NCBI RefSeq assembly: GCF_014203665.1
Contig: NZ_JACHJN010000002.1
Location: 124,001 to 188,000 of the forward strand
Direction: 5' to 3'
Length of the DNA stretch: 64,000 nt
Origin: Saccharothrix tamanrassetensis
Lineage (GTDB): Bacteria; Actinomycetota; Actinomycetes; Mycobacteriales; Pseudonocardiaceae
In this document: positions 44,451 to 53,458 of the stretch, one piece after another
How the letters are laid out: each line of letters opens with the position of its first letter
Numbering within the stretch: position 1 is the first letter of the stretch
Position numbers and translations under genes: made by a program
Notes under the pieces: generated by a model
What the model was told of the DNA's origin: nothing
What the model saw: the letters and a program-made list of their open reading frames with translations, nothing else
The model's database searches: none

Positions 44451-45050
44451 ATGCGCCGTGCCGTGCCGATCCTCGCCGCCGTGCTGCTGCTCGCGGGCTG
44501 CTCGCAGACCACGACCGGTTCGCCCACCTCCGGCTCCACCGCGGGCTCCACCTCGGATTCACCGGGTGCCACGACGTCGGCGGGCAAGCCGTCGTCCACC
44601 GCGAAGGAACCGGCGAAGCGACCCAAGACGATCAACGTCCGGGAGGTCGACCCGTGCAGCCTCCTCACCGAGGCGCAGCGCGCGCAGTTCGGCGCCGACC
44701 AGCCGCCGACCAAGGGCACCGTGCCGGAGTTCGACTGGGCGACCTGCCACTTCAACCGCGGTGACCGCAAGTACCTCGTCGGCACGACCGTGATCGGCAC
44801 CGAGGGCATCGAGTTCTACACGGAGAGCGCGGAGAAGGACAAGGCCGAGAAGCTCGAGGTGGCCGGCTTCCCGGCGGTCCTCATCAAGGAGCCCGGCCGG
44901 CTGCCCAAGTGCACGATCGCGGTCGACGTGTCCGACGGCCAGATGGTGGACGCCAACGTGAGCAGCTTCGGCGGGACCGACGTCGACGAGTTGTGCCGGC
45001 TCGTGCCGCAGATCGCCGGGGCCGTGGTGGCCACTCTCGTGGCCAGGTGA
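44451..45050 (+). CDS. DUF3558 family lipoprotein, cassette 2
   Basis: 199 residues. Lipobox LLLAGC with Cys near residue 17, then a Ser/Thr/Gly-rich spacer, then a DUF3558-like domain (VDPCSLLTEAQRAQFG, ATCHFNRGD, PKCTIAVDVSDGQMVD). It parallels the 6203 protein in layout and motifs. ATG 44451 is preceded by TACGTT at 44439-44444 with 6 bases between and no SD, so leaderless transcription is likely. It is the first gene of the second T7SS cassette, with 115 bp before the YxxxE protein. Confidence 0.8.
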   Translation: MRRAVPILAAVLLLAGCSQTTTGSPTSGSTAGSTSDSPGATTSAGKPSSTAKEPAKRPKTINVREVDPCSLLTEAQRAQFGADQPPTKGTVPEFDWATCHFNRGDRKYLVGTTVIGTEGIEFYTESAEKDKAEKLEVAGFPAVLIKEPGRLPKCTIAVDVSDGQMVDANVSSFGGTDVDELCRLVPQIAGAVVATLVAR

Positions 45051-45165
45051 GATGAGTGCAACTACTCCCTTTGCGACGGGAACCGACCACCCGCGTCACG
45101 CATCAGAGCTAGAGTCGTCCCGAATGCACACGCTGGGGCAAGTGCAGTACTGAGGAGGGTGTGCC

Positions 45166-45552
45166 GTGTTCATCGCGGATGGTGGTGGGGGGTCCACGTC
45201 GACTCCGCCCGAGTACAGCGGGACGCAGCAGAAGCTGCACGTCGATCCCACGGCGATCCCGGAGGCGCGCAAGGTGTTCACCGACGCGCTGAACCGGCTG
45301 GAGCCGGAGATCAACAACGCGGTCACCGCCGTGCGGGCGCGCGCCTGGGCAGGCGACCCGGTCAGCAAGGAGACCGCGCAGGCGTTCAACCGGGACACCT
45401 TCGAGACCGGCGAGACGGCCGCGCTGAACGCCATCCTGGCCTACCGCGACCAGCTCCAGGGCTGCGTCGACCAGTTGACCGCGATCGAGGCGGACTACCG
45501 CCGGGTCGAGGGCGACAACGTGGCGTCCTGGGGACGCATCCACAACCACTGA
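45166..45552 (+). CDS. WXG100-like protein with YxxxE motif, cassette 2
   Basis: 128 residues, helical hairpin. The turn has RARAWAGDPVS (WxG), and the second helix ends in EADYRRVEGDN, which fits YxxxE, the T7SS export motif. A Gly/Thr-rich N-terminus of about 25 residues precedes the hairpin. GTG 45166 follows GAGGAGGGTG. It plays the same part in cassette 2 as the 5764 protein in cassette 1, although the two sequences are not obviously alike beyond the motif and size. Probably co-secreted with the PPE-like protein 35 bp downstream (inference). Confidence 0.72.
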   Translation: MFIADGGGGSTSTPPEYSGTQQKLHVDPTAIPEARKVFTDALNRLEPEINNAVTAVRARAWAGDPVSKETAQAFNRDTFETGETAALNAILAYRDQLQGCVDQLTAIEADYRRVEGDNVASWGRIHNH

Positions 45553-45587
45553 CCTGAACGACCACGCACCCGAGGGGGGCGAGCACG

Positions 45588-46913
45588 ATGGGTGACCACC
45601 GCTGGCGCGGGTATACCCACCCCGATCTGCACCGCATGATCAACGAAGGGCCCGGCGTCGCCGCCTCCCGTCCCGTGGAGGACGGCTGGAAGGGCCTGTC
45701 CGACGCGTTGGCCGAGGTCGACGAGTCGATCCACGCCGCGCTGGCCAAGCTCGGCGCGAAGTGGGAGGGCTCCACCGCCGACGAGACCCAGGTCGCGCTG
45801 TCGCCGCTGGGGCAGTGGGCGGGCGACGCCAAGCAGGGCTCGGACACCATGAAGACGTCCGCGCAGCTCCAGGGCGACTACATCGCCGACGCCCGCAAGG
45901 AGATGCCGGAACCGGTGATGGTGACCACCGAGGCCCCGTCGACCGGGGAGAAGATCCTCGGCGTGCTGGGCGGCCCGGCGGGCATGATCCACGTCATCAA
46001 GCAGCAGCAGGACCACGAGGCCCAGGAAGCGGCGCAGGACAACGCCGAGGCCAAGGCCGTCGAGGTGATGAACAACTACCAGTCCAGCAGCGAGTGGAAC
46101 AGCGACACGCTGGGCGAGTTCGTCCCGCCGCCGCAGGTCGTGATCGACACCCCGCCGCCGGCCGGCGCGGGCAGCTACAACCAGAGCAGCGCGAACTACA
46201 CCAGCTCGCAGACCTGGACCCCGCCGGGCGACGGCACCACCCGGACGTCCTGGGCCCCGCCGTCCTCGCCGACGCCCCCGCCGGTTTCGCCGCCCCCGCC
46301 GACCGTCGTGCCGCCGGGTGGCGGCACCACGAACCCGTCGTGGGTACCGCCGACGCCCACTCCGCCGCCTCCGCCGATCGCGCTGCCCAAGCCGCCCGTC
46401 GGCGGCCCCGGTCTGCCGCCGCCCGGCACCCCGCCGCCGAACTGGAAGCCGCCGCAGGGTCCTGGTCTGCCGCCCAAGGGCGGCCCCGGTCCCGGCGGTC
46501 CCGGCCGGCCGGGGATGCCCGGCGGTCCGGGTCGTCCCGGTGGCCCCGGCGGTCCCGGCGGCCCGGGCCTGGGTCGCGGCTTCGGCGGCCCCGGCATGCC
46601 CGGTGCTCCCGGCGGTCCGGGGATGCCCGGCGGTCCCGGCAGCGGCAACCCGAGCGGCGTGCCCGGTCGCGGTGGCATGGCCGGAGTCGGCGGCTTCGGC
46701 CCCGGTGCTCCCGGCGGCCCCGGTGGTCCCGGCGCGGCCGGTCGTCCCGGTGGTCCGGGCGTGGGCGGCATGGGTGCCGGCGCCGGGCACGGCGCCGGCA
46801 ACGGCGAGGACGACGTCGAGCACAAGGCCGCCGACTTCCTGGTCGAGACGGACGACGTGTTCGGCGACGACCGCCTGGTCGCGCCGCCGGTGATCGGGGA
46901 GACCCCGCAGTAG
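45588..46913 (+). CDS. PPE-like T7SS substrate with Pro/Gly-rich tail, cassette 2
   Basis: 441 residues. The helical N-terminal half has GYTHPDLHRMINEG and AKWEGSTADETQ (WxG). From about 180 the chain is Pro-rich, then from about 280 a long collagen-like GPG/GGP repeat (GRPGMPGGPGRPGGPG). It ends with TDDVFGDDRLVAPPVIGE, nearly the same tail as the 6815 protein. ATG 45588 follows GAGGGGGGCGAG. Expected to be an ESX substrate recognised by the EspG-like protein at 47019. The repeat could give a flexible surface-exposed stalk. Confidence 0.75.
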   Translation: MGDHRWRGYTHPDLHRMINEGPGVAASRPVEDGWKGLSDALAEVDESIHAALAKLGAKWEGSTADETQVALSPLGQWAGDAKQGSDTMKTSAQLQGDYIADARKEMPEPVMVTTEAPSTGEKILGVLGGPAGMIHVIKQQQDHEAQEAAQDNAEAKAVEVMNNYQSSSEWNSDTLGEFVPPPQVVIDTPPPAGAGSYNQSSANYTSSQTWTPPGDGTTRTSWAPPSSPTPPPVSPPPPTVVPPGGGTTNPSWVPPTPTPPPPPIALPKPPVGGPGLPPPGTPPPNWKPPQGPGLPPKGGPGPGGPGRPGMPGGPGRPGGPGGPGGPGLGRGFGGPGMPGAPGGPGMPGGPGSGNPSGVPGRGGMAGVGGFGPGAPGGPGGPGAAGRPGGPGVGGMGAGAGHGAGNGEDDVEHKAADFLVETDDVFGDDRLVAPPVIGETPQ

Positions 46914-47018
46914 TTCGAGGTGTGCGTCCAGGCCAGGTCCCCGGCGGGGTCCTGGCCTGGACCGGCAGGTGGCCCCATCGACCGGGTGGGGCCGGTGCTC
47001 GGTCGACCTGGAGCAGCA

Positions 47019-47825
47019 GTGACCATTTTCGGGGGGCAGGCCGAGAGGGAGCCGATCACCCTCTCCGCCGAGGAGTTCGACGTCCTGTGGGAGCGGCTCG
47101 ACCTCGGTCCGATGCCGTTGGTGATCAAGGTCCCGTCGCCGGGCAAGACCCACCGGGAGCGGGCCGAGCTGGAACGCCGGGTGTGGCACGGCGTCGGCGC
47201 GCGCGGCCTGGGCGGGCCGACCGGCCTGCACCCGGAGCTGGACTACCTGCTGCGGCTGTTCTTCCGGCCGGAGCGCGAGGTCGACGGCCGGGTGTGGGTG
47301 GGCAGGAGCGTGCGCGTGCTGGCCGTGGCGAACGGCGACCACGGCGCGGTGGCCACGCTCACCGAAGACCGGCTGACGTTCCGCCGCGCGGCGGGCAGCG
47401 GCCTGCCGTCGGCGGTGCTGGGCACCCTGCCGGCGCACCCGGCGGGCTCCGGGCACTCGGTGACCATGCCCAGCGCCGACCTGGAGGCGGCGGTGAAGAA
47501 CTCCGACGGCTCGCCCAAGAGCCTGGAGAACTCGCTGCGCGACCACGGCGTGCGGCAGGAGGACGCGACCACGCTGGTCAAGATGTTCACCGGCCTGGTG
47601 CACACCGGCAACTTCGGCGCGGCGGCCCGGGACAAGTACGGCAAGCGCTGCCGACCGGACCGCGTGGTGGCGTTCTTCGACACCGAGGACGGCCGGTACC
47701 TGCAGCAGCGGCGCGCGTCGAACGGGACCGTGCCGTGGAGCACGTTCACCCCGACCGACTCCCGCCGGCTGGCCCACCAGGTGGAGGAACTGCTCGCCGA
47801 CGCGATGCGCGCGGCCGGGTTCTGA
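47019..47825 (+). CDS. ESX secretion-associated protein, EspG family, cassette 2
   Basis: 268 residues. It starts near ITLSAEEFDVLWERLDLGPMP, has VPSPGKTH, and ends DGRYLQQRRASNGTVPWSTF, matching the EspG-like protein at 8119 in order and wording. It should act as the cytosolic chaperone for the PPE-like protein encoded upstream. GTG 47019 has CTGGAG upstream; earlier in-frame codons are unconserved. Unlike cassette 1, a gap of 105 bp separates it from its client gene. Confidence 0.82.
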   Translation: MTIFGGQAEREPITLSAEEFDVLWERLDLGPMPLVIKVPSPGKTHRERAELERRVWHGVGARGLGGPTGLHPELDYLLRLFFRPEREVDGRVWVGRSVRVLAVANGDHGAVATLTEDRLTFRRAAGSGLPSAVLGTLPAHPAGSGHSVTMPSADLEAAVKNSDGSPKSLENSLRDHGVRQEDATTLVKMFTGLVHTGNFGAAARDKYGKRCRPDRVVAFFDTEDGRYLQQRRASNGTVPWSTFTPTDSRRLAHQVEELLADAMRAAGF

Positions 47826-47857
47826 CCGGTCCGCGATCAGCTCGATAACCTGGCCAG

Positions 47858-48235
47858 ATGCCGTCGAAACCGGTCGACCCCCACGAGCTGCGCGCCGCCG
47901 TCGCCGCCGTGCTGCCGTGGCTGGAAGGCACCGCCGGGCAGCCCGAGCGGCCCGTGCTCGCCGCGGCGGTCCGCCTCAGCCTGCGCACCCTGGAGCAGCT
48001 CGCGCCCGGCCGCAGCGTGGAGGTCCGGGTTCCGCCGTTCGCCGCCGTGCAGTGCGTGGACGGTCCTCGGCACACGCGCGGCACGCCGCCGAACGTGATC
48101 GAGACCGACCCGCGGACGTGGCTGGAACTCGCGGTCGGCCGGCTCGGCTGGGCGGCGGCGTTGGAGGGCGCGAAGGTCACCGCCTCCGGGAGCAGGGCGG
48201 ACCTGTCGGCCCTGCTCCCGGTGCTGCGGTTCTGA
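47858..48235 (+). CDS. Sterol carrier (SCP2-like) family protein
   Basis: 125 residues, a small alpha/beta protein. GRSVEVRVPPFAAVQCVDGPRH and NVIETDPRTWLELAVGRLGW are typical of the actinobacterial sterol-carrier-like family that is usually found near purF. Here purF lies 3.7 kb downstream, separated by other genes. Ligand unknown. TAACCT (47846-47851) is 6 bases from ATG 47858 with no SD, so leaderless transcription is likely. Confidence 0.8.
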   Translation: MPSKPVDPHELRAAVAAVLPWLEGTAGQPERPVLAAAVRLSLRTLEQLAPGRSVEVRVPPFAAVQCVDGPRHTRGTPPNVIETDPRTWLELAVGRLGWAAALEGAKVTASGSRADLSALLPVLRF

Positions 48236-48271
48236 CGGTCGGCGGGTGCCGCCCTGGCTAAGCTCGGCCGG

Positions 48272-48616
48272 GTGAAGGCGCTGAAGGTGGGAGTGGTGGT
48301 GGCCGCGATGGGGTTCCTGCTCGCCGGGTGCGGTGGCGGCAAGGAGTGGGAGGGCGAGGTGACCTTCAAGGTCACCCGGCTCAACCCCGCCTCCGAGTCG
48401 ATGGGCAAGACCGTGCCGCCCTACGCCAACCTGGAGATCGACCAGGACGAGCCCGGGTCCGTCGAGCCGATCGGCACCAGGATCGCCGACCTCGACCGGT
48501 TGCCCGAAGGCGTCCGGGTCGGCGATGTCGTGGTGTGCCGGGTGCGCCAGTCCGACGAGAGCGGCTTCGACCAGGAGGGCGTGCGGACCGACGTCGGACC
48601 CTGCCGGAGCCGCTGA
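48272..48616 (+). CDS. Small lipoprotein, unknown
   Basis: 114 residues. The signal sequence has lipobox LLAGC, with the Cys near residue 20, followed by GGGKEWEGEVTFKVTRL, a beta-rich small domain with Cys in VVVCRVR and a final Cys in VGPCRSR. No family recognised. GTG 48272 is preceded by TAAGCT with 7 bases between. Its stop abuts the end of the convergent DUF1023 hydrolase gene without any spacer. Confidence 0.7.
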   Translation: MKALKVGVVVAAMGFLLAGCGGGKEWEGEVTFKVTRLNPASESMGKTVPPYANLEIDQDEPGSVEPIGTRIADLDRLPEGVRVGDVVVCRVRQSDESGFDQEGVRTDVGPCRSR

Positions 48617-50602
48617 TCAGAACCAGGACCCGACGGTCTTGTCCCACACCTTGCCCGCGCCCTCGACCGCGTCACGACCCAGCTCGACCACGTCGCCGAC
48701 GCCGCCCACGACCACGTCCACCGTGTCGTTGAGGGCCTCTTTGCCGGTGTTGAGCAGGCCGGTGCCGGCGTCGGACCAGTTGCCGTTCCAGGCGTCCCGG
48801 CCGGCGTTGTAGAGCCCGCTGCCGGCGTCGCCGACGAGGTCGGCGGCACCGGCCACGGTGCTGCTCGCGCTGTCGATCACCGGCCCGATCACCGGGATGT
48901 GCGATCCGGGCAGCGAAGGCCCGATCGGCGAGTCGTACCACTTCTGGTCGGACACCGCCCCGCCGTTGCCGGTGGCGATCTTGGCCAGGTTGTCCACCGA
49001 CTCCGAACCGGGGTGGTAGTACTGCGAGTGGGCGCCCAGGGCCGACGCGCCGTCGGAGGTGCCGAACACCTTGGCCCCGAACCGGTCGTCGTACGGGCCG
49101 ACCGACGAGCCGTCCTGGGTGAACCAGCTGGAGCTGGTGCCCTGCACGACCGGGTCGTGCTCGGTGGCGCCCGCGTAGACGTGGCCGGGGCCGACCGAGA
49201 GCTGGCCGACGTTCGACGCGCCGACGCCCGGCGAGCCGACGAACGCGATGTCGTCCGCCGCCAGGCCGTTCATGCCCGCGAAGCCGACCGTGGTGGACCC
49301 GTAGGAGTGGCCGATCACGGTCAGGTGCTGGCCGGGGGCGCCCGCCGCGCGGTAGCCGGCCACGTCCGCGACCAGGTTCGCGCCGCCCTCGCGGGCCTGC
49401 GCCGGGTTGTCCACCTCGCCGGGCGACCAGCCGGGGGCGTCGTAGCCGAGCCACTGGATGGTGGCGTTGCCCTCGGCACCCATCGCGTGCCGCAGGTTGC
49501 CCGCCTGGCTGACGGAGAAGCTGTCCAGCGTCGAGCCGGTGCCGGGGACGCAGACCGCGAGGTTCTTCGCGGTGTCCGGGTTGCCGTAGGCGATGGCGGT
49601 CGCACCGTCGCCGCGCGGGCCGTACGGATCCCACGCCATGATCCGGACGTCCGGGTCGCCGTTCTCGTCGTACCAGCCCTTCTCCCGCGCCAGCTTCTCC
49701 GCGTCGGCGATGCTCTTCTGCACCTTCTCGGCGTTCTCGGCCTTGGTGGCGGCCTCCTGCTGCTGCTCGGACAGGTCCGCGTACAGGGGGTCGTTCATCA
49801 GCGCGGTCAGGTCGTCGGACTTGTCCGGGTCGAGCCCGAGCTCCCGGGCGCGGTCGTCCATCTGCGCCTTGAGGGCGTCGCGCTCGGCCGAGAAGCGCCG
49901 CTGGTCGTCCTGGATGCGGGCGCGGTTGGCCTGGTCGAGCACGTCCGACGGCAGGCCGCGAAGCCGGCCCAGCTCCTGGAACTTGCTGCGCAGCAGTTCG
50001 TCCTGCTGCTCCTTCGTCAACGACTTCCACCACGCCGCGACCTGCTTCGGGTCGCTGCCCGGACCCGGCACGGTCGCGGTGGTGCGCATCTGCTGCACGG
50101 CGTTGGCCCAGCCCGCGTCCTTGCCCGCCGTCTCCTCGAAGCCCGGGCGGACCTTCGACAGCGCCGACGCGTACGACCGCAGCACGTTCTCGTACCCGGT
50201 CTTCACGTTGTCGAGCTGTTCGTTGACGCGGCGCGCCAGCTCGCGGGTCTGCGCCTCGTCCAACGCGGGCGAACGACCGCGCCAGAAGTCGATCAGCTGG
50301 TCGGCGCTGCCGCGCATCCGGCCGTACGCGCGGGACGCGGCCTGCACGACGTCGACGCCCACCCCCAGCCGCTCGCCCGCGACCGCGGCGGACCGGCTGG
50401 ACAGGTCGGCGCGGGCGGCGAACCTGTCCGCCGAGCCGCCCTTCCACGTCGACGTGGCGGTGCTGCCGCCGGAGGTCACGGCCTGGCCCGCGCGGCTCAC
50501 CGCGCTCATCGCGCCGCTGATGGGGTCGGCGGCGGCGGCCACCCGGCCCGCGTCGCCGGTCGCCAGCTGCCCGTACAGGACCTCGGGGTCGACGTAGCTC
50601 AC
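48617..50602 (-). CDS. WXG-like domain plus DUF1023 alpha/beta hydrolase
   Basis: 661 residues. The N-terminal 100 residues are helical with TSTWKGGSADRFAARA (WxG), followed by long charged coiled segments (to about 320). An alpha/beta hydrolase domain of the DUF1023 type comes next, with the nucleophile elbow IGHSYGSTTVG near residue 430, and then a Gly/Asp-rich C-terminus. No Sec signal, so export would be through a T7SS. Substrate unknown. GTG 50602 overlaps the stop of the EspC-like gene by 4 bp (GTGA), which makes the pair a typical enzyme with a helper substrate. Confidence 0.82.
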   Translation of the reverse strand: MSYVDPEVLYGQLATGDAGRVAAAADPISGAMSAVSRAGQAVTSGGSTATSTWKGGSADRFAARADLSSRSAAVAGERLGVGVDVVQAASRAYGRMRGSADQLIDFWRGRSPALDEAQTRELARRVNEQLDNVKTGYENVLRSYASALSKVRPGFEETAGKDAGWANAVQQMRTTATVPGPGSDPKQVAAWWKSLTKEQQDELLRSKFQELGRLRGLPSDVLDQANRARIQDDQRRFSAERDALKAQMDDRARELGLDPDKSDDLTALMNDPLYADLSEQQQEAATKAENAEKVQKSIADAEKLAREKGWYDENGDPDVRIMAWDPYGPRGDGATAIAYGNPDTAKNLAVCVPGTGSTLDSFSVSQAGNLRHAMGAEGNATIQWLGYDAPGWSPGEVDNPAQAREGGANLVADVAGYRAAGAPGQHLTVIGHSYGSTTVGFAGMNGLAADDIAFVGSPGVGASNVGQLSVGPGHVYAGATEHDPVVQGTSSSWFTQDGSSVGPYDDRFGAKVFGTSDGASALGAHSQYYHPGSESVDNLAKIATGNGGAVSDQKWYDSPIGPSLPGSHIPVIGPVIDSASSTVAGAADLVGDAGSGLYNAGRDAWNGNWSDAGTGLLNTGKEALNDTVDVVVGGVGDVVELGRDAVEGAGKVWDKTVGSWF

Positions 50603-50913
50603 GCGAGACCGCCTTCCAGGCCGCGGAACGAGGTGCGCGAGTCGTCGTCGGCCCGCTGGTAGGCGTCGGCGTTCTCGACCAGGCCGTCGCCCGCGTCGCG
50701 GTACCACGCCGAGCCCCGGCGCAGGTCGTCGGACTGCTCGCCGGACCAGCGGGCGAGCGCGTCCACGAACTCGGCCGCCGCGGGAACCCGCCCCAGCGCG
50801 TCCGCGTCAAGCCTGAGCATGGAGATCAGTTCAGCCCCGTCGCCGGTCGCGTCCGCGCCGTCGTGGAACTCCTTCGACGCCGCGCGCAAGGTCTCCGGTT
50901 GCACACCGAACAC
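50599..50913 (-). CDS. EspC-like small T7SS protein
   Basis: 104 residues, helical. FGVQPETLRAASKEFHDGADATG at the start and ENADAYQRADDDSR at the end: the latter has YQRAD, fitting YxxxD. Size and motif match EspC/DUF2580-type ESX substrates. ATG 50913 starts the gene. Translationally coupled to the DUF1023 hydrolase gene downstream. The 160-bp gap upstream (to 51073) holds a few GAAGACACC-like short repeats and no gene. Confidence 0.75.
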   Translation of the reverse strand: MFGVQPETLRAASKEFHDGADATGDGAELISMLRLDADALGRVPAAAEFVDALARWSGEQSDDLRRGSAWYRDAGDGLVENADAYQRADDDSRTSFRGLEGGLA

Positions 50914-51073
50914 GGTTCCCCACCCTTCGTGCCGCCAGCCGCTGGACAGTGCGACGCAGCCGGATCATCGCCGGTTCCCGCTTCCCCGCACACCGAAGAC
51001 CCCGAAGACACCGAAGACGACGCGGACACCGGGTGCGGCACGATGACCCGGGCACGGACCTAGGAGGCAGCGC

Positions 51074-51805
51074 GTGGCCGGAGGTTGGACCACCCAGCGG
51101 TGGACCGAGAAGTTCACCGAGCAGGCGGCGATGTTCCGCGCGTCGGTCGGCGGTGCCGATCCCGCCGCGCCGGTGCCCAGCTGCCCCGGCTGGACGTTCA
51201 CCGAGCTGGTGCTGCACGTCGGGCGGTTCCTCCAGACGTCGCTGGAGTACCTGCGCAGCGGCAGCACCGTGCGGCTGCGGCTGCCCCCGGTGCCGGTGGA
51301 CGTGGTGCCGCTGGACTACCTGGACGCGCAGCTCGCGCTGGCCGCCGAGGTGCTGCCGGACGTGCCCGGCAACCGGCCCGCCTGGACGTTCTCGCCCGCC
51401 TCGCCGGACCTGGCCTGGGTGTGGCACCGCCGCATCGCGCACGAGGTGGACCTGCGCCGGTGGGACGCGCAGGCCGCCCTGCGGGAACTGGTGAAGGGCG
51501 ACACCGACTTCGCGGTGGACGGCATCGAGGAGTCCCTCGGGACGCTGCTGGCCGCCAAGTACGCCGCCGACGTGCCGCCGACCGCCGAGGGCACCGCGCT
51601 GGTGCAGCTCACCGACGTCCCCGAGGCGTGGGTGGTGAAGCTGGCACCCGGTCTGGTGCCCGAGGTGCGCGCGGCGTGGCCGGGCGAGGAGACCGACGTG
51701 CGCGTCACCGGCGAGGCGCAGATCGTGCACTACGGGCTGTGGGGGCGGCTGCCGTTGCCCGCGACGGGCGACCGGAACGTGCTCGGTGTGCTGAAACTGG
51801 ACTAG
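51074..51805 (+). CDS. Maleylpyruvate isomerase-type (DinB-fold) mycothiol-dependent enzyme
   Basis: 243 residues. VPSCPGWTFTELVLHVGRFLQ carries the first His of the metal site, and WHRRIAHEVDLRRWDAQAA the second His and acidic residue, as in mycothiol-dependent maleylpyruvate isomerases. A C-terminal SCP-like part ends at residue 243. Mycothiol use is consistent with an actinobacterium. Reaction unknown. GTG 51074 has a full AGGAGG behind it. Upstream of purF by 105 bp, same strand. Confidence 0.85.
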   Translation: MAGGWTTQRWTEKFTEQAAMFRASVGGADPAAPVPSCPGWTFTELVLHVGRFLQTSLEYLRSGSTVRLRLPPVPVDVVPLDYLDAQLALAAEVLPDVPGNRPAWTFSPASPDLAWVWHRRIAHEVDLRRWDAQAALRELVKGDTDFAVDGIEESLGTLLAAKYAADVPPTAEGTALVQLTDVPEAWVVKLAPGLVPEVRAAWPGEETDVRVTGEAQIVHYGLWGRLPLPATGDRNVLGVLKLD

Positions 51806-51910
51806 CCGGGGTGCGTTTCGTCACTTCCCGTGGGTCCTGATGGGGGTGGTCCACCCCCCGTTCGCCTTACACTCGCAGTGCAGCCCGACCTCGTCGCTAG
51901 GGAGCACTCG

Positions 51911-53446
51911 GTGGTCACCGACCCGTCAGCAACCGGCCGAACCGACACCGAAGAGCACACCGAAGAGCAGGAACCCCGCGAGGAGTGCGGGGTGTTCGGC
52001 GTCTGGGCGCCGGGTGAGGACGTCGCCAAGCTCACCTACTACGGCCTGTACGCGTTGCAGCACCGCGGCCAGGAAGCCGCCGGCATCTCGGTCGGCGACG
52101 GCAGCAAGGTGGTGGTCTTCAAGGACCTCGGCCTGGTGAGCCAGGTCTTCGACGAGCAGGTGCTGTCGTCGTTGCACGGCCACGTCGCGGTCGGCCACTG
52201 CCGCTACTCCACCACCGGCTCCACCACGTGGGAGAACGCGCAGCCGACCTTCCGCACCACGGCCACCGGCTCCGGCTTGTCGTTGGGGCACAACGGGAAC
52301 CTGGTGAACACCGCCGAACTGCTGATGAAGGCGCGCGAAGTGGGCGTGGACACCAGGCACGGCGCGACCACCGACTCGGACCTGGTGTGCGGGCTGCTCG
52401 CGGCAGCGGCCGCCGACCTCGGCATCGAGCAGGCCGCGATGCAGCTGCTGCCCACGCTGCGCGGCGCGTTCTGCCTCGCGTTCTCCGACGAGTCCACGCT
52501 GTACGCGGCCCGCGACCCGCAGGGCGTCCGGCCGCTGGTGCTCGGCCGGCTGGAACGCGGCTGGGTGGTGGCCAGCGAGACCGCCGCGCTGGACATCGTC
52601 GGCGCGTCGTTCGTCCGCGAGGTCGAGCCGGGCGAGCTGATCGCGATCGACGAGAACGGCCTGCGCTCGTCGCGGTTCGCCAACCCCGAGCCCAAGGGCT
52701 GCATCTTCGAGTACGTCTACCTGGCCCGCCCGGACACCACGATCGCCGGCCGGTCGGTGCACGCCACGCGCGTGGAGATCGGCCGCCGGCTGGCGCACGA
52801 GCACCCGGTGGAGGCCGACCTGGTCATCCCGGTGCCCGAGTCCGGCACGCCCGCCGCCATCGGCTACGCCCAGGCCTCCGGCATCCCCTACGGGTCCGGC
52901 CTGGTCAAGAACGCCTACGTGGGGCGCACGTTCATCCAGCCGTCGCAGACCATCCGGCAGCTCGGCATCCGGCTCAAGCTCAACCCGCTGCGGGACGTGA
53001 TCCGCGGCAAGCGGCTGGTCGTGGTGGACGACTCGATCGTGCGCGGCAACACCCAGCGCGCCCTGGTGCGGATGCTGCGCGAGGCGGGCGCGCTGGAGGT
53101 GCACGTCCGGATCGCGTCGCCGCCGGTCAAGTGGCCGTGCTTCTACGGCATCGACTTCGCCTCCCGCGCCGAGCTCATCGCCAACGGCCTGGACGACGAC
53201 GGCATCCGCCGTTCCATCGGGTCCGACTCGCTGGGCTACGTGTCGCTGGAGCAGCTCGTCGCGGCCAGCGAGCAGCCCCGGACCAGGCTGTGCACGGCGT
53301 GCTTCGACGGCGACTACCCGATCCCGCTGCCCGAGGACGCGCTGATCGGCAAGCACCTGCTGGAGGGCATCCGGGGCGTCGCGGGCTCGGCCGCTCCCGT
53401 TCTGGCGAACGGGTACGGTGCCGAGGACGCCCTACGCCGGCCCTGA
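51911..53446 (+). CDS. purF: Amidophosphoribosyltransferase
   Basis: 511 residues. It makes phosphoribosylamine from PRPP and glutamine, the first step of the pathway. A 25-residue propeptide ends before Cys26 (ECGVFGVWAP), which would become the N-terminal nucleophile. YALQHRGQEAAGI and GHNGNLVN belong to the glutaminase domain, and LVVVDDSIVRGNT is the PRPP site near residue 380. Four late Cys may hold an Fe-S cluster as in the Bacillus-type enzyme. GTG 51911 follows AGGGAG. purM follows after 12 bp. Confidence 0.97.
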   Translation: MVTDPSATGRTDTEEHTEEQEPREECGVFGVWAPGEDVAKLTYYGLYALQHRGQEAAGISVGDGSKVVVFKDLGLVSQVFDEQVLSSLHGHVAVGHCRYSTTGSTTWENAQPTFRTTATGSGLSLGHNGNLVNTAELLMKAREVGVDTRHGATTDSDLVCGLLAAAAADLGIEQAAMQLLPTLRGAFCLAFSDESTLYAARDPQGVRPLVLGRLERGWVVASETAALDIVGASFVREVEPGELIAIDENGLRSSRFANPEPKGCIFEYVYLARPDTTIAGRSVHATRVEIGRRLAHEHPVEADLVIPVPESGTPAAIGYAQASGIPYGSGLVKNAYVGRTFIQPSQTIRQLGIRLKLNPLRDVIRGKRLVVVDDSIVRGNTQRALVRMLREAGALEVHVRIASPPVKWPCFYGIDFASRAELIANGLDDDGIRRSIGSDSLGYVSLEQLVAASEQPRTRLCTACFDGDYPIPLPEDALIGKHLLEGIRGVAGSAAPVLANGYGAEDALRRP

Positions 53447-53458
53447 CGACAGCTACGG

